A stretch of 64,000 nt of DNA from an archaeon (lineage in GTDB: Archaea; Thermoproteota; Nitrososphaeria; Nitrososphaerales; Gagatemarchaeaceae), in NCBI GenBank assembly GCA_902812495.1, contig CADDZR010000001.1, positions 62,001-126,000 of the forward strand, in the 5' to 3' direction. The position numbers and the translations under genes were made by a program. Below are positions 58,516-64,000 of this stretch, piece after piece. Below the pieces are notes generated by a model. The model saw nothing but the letters and a program-made list of their open reading frames with translations, was not told the origin of the DNA and searched no databases. How positions within the stretch are numbered: the first letter of the stretch is position 1; every line of letters starts with the position of its first letter.

Positions 58516-59586
58516 ATGGATGAGAAAACAAAGCTTTTCTTACGGAACTTATACAAAAAATATTATTTCAAACATGCACAAAAAATAGTTTTCCCCCCAC
58601 ATATAAACGAGAGGGAGATTGGATATATGGATTTTGAAGGTAAGATGGTCAGGCACCTCTCATTCAAGAATGAGGGTGAATTTATGGCTGACATATTGAA
58701 ACAAGGACCGGCCTCTGTATTCTGCTCGAATGCCAGGTACGAAAATCCAACTTTACCAATGGACGAGAAAGTATGGAAAGGGGCAGAACTTATATTCGAT
58801 ATAGACGCTGACCAGATAGAAACAAACTGCAGGAACAGCCATGACTTTTGGTTTTGTATGAGCTGTTCTGGACACGGAAGATCACCTTTTCCGCAGACAT
58901 GTCCTCTTTGCGGAAAAGGTATAATAAAGATAACAGGCAGATGTAACACATGCATAGGCAATGCTTTGAAACATGCCAACCAAGTAATATCAATTCTTAA
59001 AGATGATTTCGGAGTAAATAGAAGCGAAATCAAGCTTTATTTTTCCGGAAACAGGGGTTTTCATATCCATATCTTTGATAATAGATTCTTTAGCCTGAAC
59101 CAAGATGCAAGACTTGAAATAGCTTTATACATTACAGGAGAGTCTCTTCCTCCTCCGAAAGCTCTTGCTATAAACATCATAACGAAGAGCAATAGCGAAA
59201 TCTCAGGATGGCTTAAACGCATATCGAACCACATCAAAAATGAGAAAGGAAGAACAAACACAGTTAGGTTAATAACAAATTATATACATAATAGTCTGCC
59301 AAAAATAGATCACCAAGTTACTTCTGATGTACATAGAATTTTCAGACTTGCAGGTACACTCCATAACCGCACGGGCTTTCTAAAGGTCGAGGTTACAGGA
59401 GACGACTTCGACCCGAATTATGACCCCGTGGTCATCGATGAAGAGGCAGTGAAGATAAGAGTCAAGTACTATCCAAGCTTTAATATAAAGGGAGAGCACT
59501 TCGGTCCATTCAAGGAAGAGGAGATAAAAATACCAGCTTACGCCGCGGTGCAAATTCTGACGTCTGGTTTGGGTGAGGTCTGCTGA
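58516..59586 (+). CDS. priS: DNA primase catalytic subunit
   Basis: 356 residues. Catalytic D95 and D97 lie in LIFDIDADQ, and the zinc motif is C114, C117, H120, C129, C132. FSGNRGFHIHIFD is the nucleotide-binding S-G-x-R-G-x-H motif and IDHQVTSDVHRIFRLAGTLH holds the third acidic residue. It makes RNA/DNA primers at origins and forks. Operon pcn-priS-GINS. It should pair with the large subunit at 15241-16206. Confidence 0.96.
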   Translation: MDEKTKLFLRNLYKKYYFKHAQKIVFPPHINEREIGYMDFEGKMVRHLSFKNEGEFMADILKQGPASVFCSNARYENPTLPMDEKVWKGAELIFDIDADQIETNCRNSHDFWFCMSCSGHGRSPFPQTCPLCGKGIIKITGRCNTCIGNALKHANQVISILKDDFGVNRSEIKLYFSGNRGFHIHIFDNRFFSLNQDARLEIALYITGESLPPPKALAINIITKSNSEISGWLKRISNHIKNEKGRTNTVRLITNYIHNSLPKIDHQVTSDVHRIFRLAGTLHNRTGFLKVEVTGDDFDPNYDPVVIDEEAVKIRVKYYPSFNIKGEHFGPFKEEEIKIPAYAAVQILTSGLGEVC

Positions 59587-59591
59587 ACTCA

Positions 59592-60140
59592 ATGATAGAG
59601 ATAATCAAGAAGCAACTTGAATCAGAACAACAGACTAAGGAAGTGCTTCCTTTACAAGATGACTTTTATCATAGTATATCGAAGCATACAAAAGAGCTCC
59701 TTCGTTCGTTAAACAATAATAACTCGGAAACTACAAACAAACTCATCCACAAACAAATAGAGATGCTCAGTATAGTGGTTTCAGCATTGCTCAAGCTGAG
59801 ACTTGAAAAAGCATCCATAAGCGGCTCTGAACATTTATTACCTGAGGAGAGATTTGTCTTTGAATCAAAAAAAGGATACGAACAGTCTTATCGGACATTA
59901 GTAAATGCGGTCAAAGAGGGAAAGATGTCCTATCTAGAATATCTAAAGAAAAAGGAGCTTAAAAGGAAAGTTGTGGTTCGTTTTCTAAAAGAATTAAGTG
60001 AGATAGTTGGTCCTGACTTGAACAAGTACGGACCTTACAAGCCAGGGGACATAGCTACAATTCCTTGGCTTAACGCAAGAATAATCATGGCCGAGGGGGA
60101 CGCGGAACCCGTCCAAATAAGTAAAACTGACTATGAATAG
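59592..60140 (+). CDS. gins51: GINS complex subunit (Gins51/Gins15, Sld5/Psf1-like)
   Basis: 182 residues. The helical A domain (about 1-120) includes LIHKQIEMLSIVVSALLKLRLEKA and RFVFESKKGYEQSYRTLV. The C-terminal B domain has FLKELSEIVGPDLNKYGPYKPGDIATIPWLNARI, the typical GINS linker and strand motif. With MCM and a Cdc45/RecJ protein it forms the CMG helicase. It follows priS by 5 bases, the order found in many archaea. It converges on tfs with a 10-base overlap. Confidence 0.85.
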   Translation: MIEIIKKQLESEQQTKEVLPLQDDFYHSISKHTKELLRSLNNNNSETTNKLIHKQIEMLSIVVSALLKLRLEKASISGSEHLLPEERFVFESKKGYEQSYRTLVNAVKEGKMSYLEYLKKKELKRKVVVRFLKELSEIVGPDLNKYGPYKPGDIATIPWLNARIIMAEGDAEPVQISKTDYE

Positions 60141-60472
60141 CTTCGCCAAGTATGGTTGCACTTGGTGCACCTGTAAAACTGGGTCGGCGGCTCATCACCA
60201 CTTCTTGTTTGGAGAAGCCACCACATCGCCTCATTGTTACCACACTTCGGGCACTCAACTTTGATTGTCGGAAGTGTGGTTAGCTTGCTCTCCTTTTCAC
60301 TCACAACTTTAATTGAGGGCGTACCAAGCTCCTCTGTGACGGCCTGTGTTACACTTTTACCGGCCTTATTAGTGTAACCGCAATTTTCGCAAAGATATGT
60401 TATAGAAAAACCCTTCTCGGATTTTATTTGTTTAAGCTTCAATCTTGTTCCACATTTGGGACAGAATTTCAA
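60131..60472 (-). CDS. tfs: Transcription factor S (TFIIS/RpoM-like)
   Basis: 113 residues. N-terminal zinc ribbon MKFCPKCGTRLKLKQ with CENCGY, a linker, and the C-terminal TFIIS ribbon VECPKCGNNEAMWWLLQTRSGDEPPTQFYRCTKC. The catalytic D-E pair (SGDEPPT) that inserts into the polymerase active site is present. It rescues backtracked RNA polymerase by stimulating transcript cleavage. Its start overlaps the rpoL stop. Confidence 0.96.
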   Translation of the reverse strand: MKFCPKCGTRLKLKQIKSEKGFSITYLCENCGYTNKAGKSVTQAVTEELGTPSIKVVSEKESKLTTLPTIKVECPKCGNNEAMWWLLQTRSGDEPPTQFYRCTKCNHTWRSYS

Positions 60473-60756
60473 GTCCTTTCACCTTCCGACTTTAACATGT
60501 CTCTTAATGTCTTAACTTTCTCTAGAGCTCTTTCAATGCTTGATAATAGGACTTTGCTTGGTGCGATACGTTGTGTTCTTAACTTAATTACCTGTTTTGA
60601 TACTAGCGGATGTGGTGGCACAACACCTGCAAAAGTAACATTCTTCTCTTCAAGAAGTTCGTGGTGCAATATCTCTGCCAGAGAGTAGTCTTCATTATAC
60701 ATCTCAACGGTAAGTTCCTTTTCGTTTTCCTTTACTCCAAGTCGCATAACAGTCAT
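60469..60756 (-). CDS. rpoL: DNA-directed RNA polymerase subunit L
   Basis: 95 residues from ATG 60756; GTG 60771 and ATG 60747 are alternatives. VEMYNEDYSLAEILHHELLEEKNVTFAGVVPPHPLVSKQVIKLRT matches the Rpb11/RpoL dimerisation fold that pairs with RpoD in polymerase assembly. It lies between csl4 and tfs in a compact minus-strand operon. Confidence 0.93.
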   Translation of the reverse strand: MTVMRLGVKENEKELTVEMYNEDYSLAEILHHELLEEKNVTFAGVVPPHPLVSKQVIKLRTQRIAPSKVLLSSIERALEKVKTLRDMLKSEGERT

Positions 60757-60784
60757 AACGTTTCTTCTCACAGCCTAATAAGAA

Positions 60785-61342
60785 TCATGGTTTTAAATTT
60801 TCAAATAAGACAAAATCTTCCGCAAATTTTCTATGTTCAATGTTGCCACATTCCACACATTTTGCTCGATTACCCGCCGGTTGTAGCTTTTTTCCGCACC
60901 TGCTGCATAAGGCGAAAAGAACACCACTTTTCCTATCTTCCATGGAAAGATGAATCAAACTATTTGCTTTACTAACAACCCTACATCTGACAATGTCGCC
61001 AAGCTTTACCAGACTCCCTTCCCATGGTTTTTTCATACTGTTCTTCATGAAAAGTATGCCAGAGAAGGAATTTGCTACGAACCTGTCGTTTAAATAGTAT
61101 ATTTTTACGTTAGCCGTGTTTTGTTGTACGGATTCAACTTGGCCTATAACGTAGTCGCCAACTTCAATTGTCTTTGGCTTGACAGTTGGGTTAACTCGTA
61201 TTTCTCTAGCTTTCTTGTCCACATCGACTACACCCATACTCAAAGAACGTATTGTCCCTTGAAACTCGTATGTGTTCTGGCCTGGGAAGAACTCCTCCGA
61301 TACTGCTATTTTGTCACCTGGCAGAACGGTCTTCTTTTCCAA
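60785..61342 (-). CDS. csl4: Exosome subunit Csl4
   Basis: 185 residues from TTG 61342, two bases after the dph2 stop; longer frames would run into dph2. N-terminal domain VLPGDKIAVSEEFFPGQNTYE, S1 domain (VGDYVIGQVESVQQNTANVKI), and a C-terminal zinc ribbon (CSRCGKKLQPAG and CVECGNI). It caps the archaeal RNA exosome and recruits DnaG and RNA substrates. Confidence 0.94.
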   Translation of the reverse strand: MEKKTVLPGDKIAVSEEFFPGQNTYEFQGTIRSLSMGVVDVDKKAREIRVNPTVKPKTIEVGDYVIGQVESVQQNTANVKIYYLNDRFVANSFSGILFMKNSMKKPWEGSLVKLGDIVRCRVVSKANSLIHLSMEDRKSGVLFALCSRCGKKLQPAGNRAKCVECGNIEHRKFAEDFVLFENLKP

Positions 61343-61344
61343 AA

Positions 61345-62379
61345 TTAAACACCAGGCAAAAGACCGACTGTAAGCTCTATCCACTTTGGCCTAACCATAA
61401 AGTCACCTATGTCTCTGCCCTCTAGCAAACGAATTAAAGCATCTGCTTGAGGAATCGAGAGAACTGGCCTATCAAAATTGTATCCATCAATCGATATCCT
61501 TGGACACGCTGTCTGGACAAATGCTTCGATTTCGGTATATGGTGCTAGCCTCTCAGGGGTTATTTCTCTCATCGCCAGCTGGATGACCTCCTTTCCATGC
61601 AACTCGAGCTTTCTTCTTACCCACTCGCTTCTCTGTTTCATGAATTGACCCTCTTTAAGACCTGTGATGACACCAAATTTTGTTGCGTCGAGTGCCTTGT
61701 ATACTGCTAGGATAGCTCTTTTCATCCTTTCTCTTGCCGGTTCTTCCATGTTTATTATCTCGTTGAGATACGGATCAAGCATGTATGTGGGTTTGTTAGT
61801 TCCAAGCGCAATACCGACAGCATGAAACTCGCTTTCACCCAAGAAGAAAAAGGCGTCTACAACTTCCTTCAGGTTGTAGACAGTTGAAAAATCACATCCA
61901 AAAACCTGTCCTGCTTGTAACAGATTGTTACCTTTTCCTATATGGACTTCAAACCCCATCCTTTCAAGCTTTGACCTAACTTCGCCTAATTTGTGTAAAT
62001 GTTGGCTAAATGTCGCAAGACCTATCCTCTTGTACATAGAAAGCATCCCAGCAGCTTTTTCAATTACCGTATCAAACTCAACGTCATCATAGGCTTCAAC
62101 AAAGTAAACATAATTATTCACAGACTTGACTACGGCAGTGTGCCCTATGTGAATTACCATATCTGCCCCAAGCCTTACTGCGTCGTATCCAGAGTAGTCG
62201 CATATGCCATAACATGTATCTCCTGAGTAAACACACTTTATTCCGTAGTCCTTCTCAACCATCTGCATTATTTTCATCGTCTGCTTTATTAAACCCCCTG
62301 GCGCATTAAAAAGTATTAAATTGGGTTTTTTCTCAGAAATAAGGTCCACTATCTTTTTTTCGTTTATCCTTATTGTCAT
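61345..62379 (-). CDS. dph2: Diphthamide synthase Dph2 (radical 3-amino-3-carboxypropyl transferase)
   Basis: 344 residues. The three cysteines that bind the unusual 4Fe-4S cluster are expected in CVYSGDTCYGICDYSG (near 50-65), GQVFGCDFSTVYN and VQTACPRISIDGY. DMVIHIGHTA is also conserved. It transfers an aminocarboxypropyl group from SAM to the histidine of elongation factor 2, starting diphthamide synthesis. Its start overlaps the L10e stop by 4 bases. Confidence 0.94.
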   Translation of the reverse strand: MTIRINEKKIVDLISEKKPNLILFNAPGGLIKQTMKIMQMVEKDYGIKCVYSGDTCYGICDYSGYDAVRLGADMVIHIGHTAVVKSVNNYVYFVEAYDDVEFDTVIEKAAGMLSMYKRIGLATFSQHLHKLGEVRSKLERMGFEVHIGKGNNLLQAGQVFGCDFSTVYNLKEVVDAFFFLGESEFHAVGIALGTNKPTYMLDPYLNEIINMEEPARERMKRAILAVYKALDATKFGVITGLKEGQFMKQRSEWVRRKLELHGKEVIQLAMREITPERLAPYTEIEAFVQTACPRISIDGYNFDRPVLSIPQADALIRLLEGRDIGDFMVRPKWIELTVGLLPGV

Positions 62380-62885
62380 TTATTAACAGCTTTTTGAAGC
62401 GGTACTACCTCTATTTTTGTTTTAACTGGCAATTTTGCAGAAGCTGCCATTAGGGCTTCTTTCGCCTTTTCAAGATTTTCTGACTTTATGCTTATCTCCA
62501 TTATCGTATCGCCATTATCGACTCTTGCCGCAAGACCAATTGGCTTTCCAAAAGCTTTTCTCATCCCCTCTTGCAGTCTATCGGCACCTGCGGTGGCTAT
62601 CATCTTGTTCTCACGCAATATAATATGCGGATAAACCTTAACCACAAGGAAGTAGTTTTCCTCCCCCACGGAAACAAGCTTTTTGTTGGCAGCTACTCTC
62701 GCAGCCTCGAGTGCGTTGTGCCTGATTTGCACCCTCCCGAGAGAGACAAGCTTTAGTAAAACATCATAATCCTCTCTCTGTTTTCCAAGTGTAAATCGTG
62801 CGATTTTTGGATTTGGAGCTCCTGGTGCAAATTCCTTTCTGGTATACGCCATACCTTTTACTTCCCTATAGTTCCTACCGTGCAC
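62376..62885 (-). CDS. rpl10e: Ribosomal protein L10e (L16 family)
   Basis: 169 residues from GTG. NYREVKGMAYTRKEFAPGAPNPKIARF is the L10e start, then GRVQIRHNALEAARVAANKKL and GADRLQEGMRKAFGKPIGLAARV. Large-subunit protein near the peptidyl transferase centre. First gene of the L10e-dph2-csl4-rpoL-tfs operon, divergent from the methyltransferase gene with a 61-base gap. Confidence 0.95.
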   Translation of the reverse strand: MHGRNYREVKGMAYTRKEFAPGAPNPKIARFTLGKQREDYDVLLKLVSLGRVQIRHNALEAARVAANKKLVSVGEENYFLVVKVYPHIILRENKMIATAGADRLQEGMRKAFGKPIGLAARVDNGDTIMEISIKSENLEKAKEALMAASAKLPVKTKIEVVPLQKAVNK

Positions 62886-62946
62886 TCAAATCACCTTTTA
62901 ACTATCAAGAGCCACCCTTAATTAAGCATGTCCATAAACTTGTCTT

Positions 62947-64000
62947 ATGAACATAAAAAAGAATTCCGTTGGCTTTGAATGCTGTTTTGTACTATCATTT
63001 GGCGATTTATCCATTTTAGAAATTTGTTTAGTTTTAGATTATACTTTAAAAGAAATTAAAAAGATGTGCGACAGAATAGCAGTAGCCAGAATTATAGCAG
63101 AAATAAAACGAAAAAACATATACGGTATTCACAAGGCAGCTTATCCTGTTTTTCCTTTAGAGAAGAAGCAAGTTTTGGGCGAGGTGTTAAACAAGATCAA
63201 CCTGCCGATGGAAGATAAAATGAGAGTTTCACTAAGTGCATATTGCGGAATCGATGAAAGAATTCATGATTCAGTTCTCTCAGAAATAATATCTTCGATT
63301 AAAGAATATGGTTATACCCACATCAAATACGTGAGGAGCAAAGAAGCGAAATCAGATTTCGTGATGAGAAAAAGGGTTATGGACTTTGTTGCATACCAAG
63401 ATTCTGGTCAGGTTTACCTTGCACCTACGAGATTCATACCCGATAGGTCTTACATAGAAGAACATTCAACTGGTTTGAAAAACTATTCTACAATAACAAT
63501 TTCGCCCAGGTTGGCAAGAACTCTTATCAACATTGCAAACCCCGAGCGGAATGGTGTACTACTTGATCCTTTCTGTGGTACAGGAACAATACTGATTGAA
63601 GCTATTTCAATGGGCATAAGGTGCATAGGCTCCGATATATCAGAGAAACGCATTCTTCAAACAAGGAAAAACATCGAAAGCATCATCCAAAGCCCTGGAA
63701 GAGAGTACGTAAAGCTATATGTCGCTGATGTAAAGAATTTAGCCAACAAAATACAGGAAAGAAGCATTAGGTCAATAGTAACTGAACCAATATTACTCCC
63801 ATCCTTCAAAGCAAGACCAAGCAAGAAAACAGCATCAGAGTTGCTTGCGAGGTCTAGTACTCTATATTCAGAAACAATTTCTCTAGCAGATAAAATACTT
63901 GAGACAGGGGGTACATTGGCAATAGTTGTTCCAGTTGTTCTAACCCTTGACGGTGGGGAGGTAACAATTAAGCTTAACACAGACGGGACTAGACTGTCAA
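62947..64000 (+). CDS. Trm11/TrmG10-like RNA methyltransferase (truncated by window end)
   Basis: Open from ATG 62947 to the last base, at least 351 residues. The N-terminal half resembles a THUMP-like region (KMCDRIAVARIIAEIKRK, MRVSLSAYCGIDERIHDSVL). The Rossmann methyltransferase part begins STITISPRLARTLINIANPE and has the SAM motif LLDPFCGTGTILIEA, then IGSDISEKRI. The catalytic position normally reading DPPYG reads TEPILLPSF, like the EPxLGP variant of Trm11-type proteins. It probably makes N2-methylguanosine at tRNA position 10 or a related mark. It is not closed by a stop within the window. Confidence 0.8.
   Translation, partial: MNIKKNSVGFECCFVLSFGDLSILEICLVLDYTLKEIKKMCDRIAVARIIAEIKRKNIYGIHKAAYPVFPLEKKQVLGEVLNKINLPMEDKMRVSLSAYCGIDERIHDSVLSEIISSIKEYGYTHIKYVRSKEAKSDFVMRKRVMDFVAYQDSGQVYLAPTRFIPDRSYIEEHSTGLKNYSTITISPRLARTLINIANPERNGVLLDPFCGTGTILIEAISMGIRCIGSDISEKRILQTRKNIESIIQSPGREYVKLYVADVKNLANKIQERSIRSIVTEPILLPSFKARPSKKTASELLARSSTLYSETISLADKILETGGTLAIVVPVVLTLDGGEVTIKLNTDGTRLS

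Overview
The window is a gene-dense stretch of an archaeal chromosome, AT-rich overall. The gene set points to a TACK-type archaeon of the Thaumarchaeota/Aigarchaeota kind, probably thermophilic. It has both subunits of DNA polymerase D together with the end of a family B polymerase, RPA, Orc1/Cdc6, a GINS protein, an Elf1-like elongation factor, Alba, TFS, RpoL, Sec61-beta, GGGP synthase (ether lipids), coenzyme F420 synthesis (CofE) and AglB N-glycosylation. PolD argues against a classical crenarchaeote. TTG and GTG starts are common, and three of the six tRNA genes appear to carry two introns each. The phylum assignment is inference; no rRNA is present to settle it.

Layout. 1-1206: the polB end, tRNA-Phe and a zinc-ribbon/CBS protein. 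1211-5816: a ModE regulator divergent from a molybdate/tungstate ABC transporter across a perfect ModE-like operator, then a second ABC exporter. 5857-8184: peroxiredoxin, an FAD oxidoreductase, tRNA-His and a small zinc protein. 8291-10945: an NAD salvage cluster (pncA, pncB, nadE). 10951-20260: CNNM protein, UMP kinase, aRF1, a YchF-like GTPase, a primase large subunit, and valS flanked by two inverted aldo/keto reductase genes that share a perfect 219-bp segment. 20302-24891: SWIM protein, Dpo4, Alba, aminotransferase and RPA. 24892-29068: a looser region with four tRNAs, short genes and about 1 kb of low coding content.

29109-34597: a tandem ThyX pair, a phosphohexomutase, PolD small subunit, Orc1/Cdc6 and a 520-bp gap with two convergent origin recognition boxes, very likely a replication origin. 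34598-41779: three HTH proteins, Elf1, GGGP synthase, PolD large subunit and SHMT. 41832-47543: Sec61-beta, a DUF2070 membrane protein, Tmk, an HD dNTPase-like protein and an XPD-like helicase. 47535-49081: a very AT-rich stretch with a RuvC/YqgF-fold protein, a possible RecA-fold protein without a Walker A motif, and a membrane protein. 49053-56237: topoisomerase IA, CofE, GcvT-GcvH and AglB. 56230-64000: the classic archaeal information-processing cluster (nop10, aIF2-alpha, S27e, L44e; PCNA, PriS, GINS; TFS, RpoL, Csl4, Dph2, L10e), ending in a truncated Trm11-like methyltransferase.

Replication and dNTP supply dominate the window: PolB, PolD, both primase subunits, PCNA, GINS, RPA, Orc1 and the origin, with ThyX, Tmk and an HD phosphohydrolase supplying or trimming dNTPs, and SHMT/GcvT providing the folate units ThyX needs. 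The most unusual items are the complementary ThyX pair, the Fe-S-less primase large subunit, the origin with its TGTGAA doublets, the conversion tract around valS, the Walker-A-less RecA-like gene and the multi-intron tRNAs.
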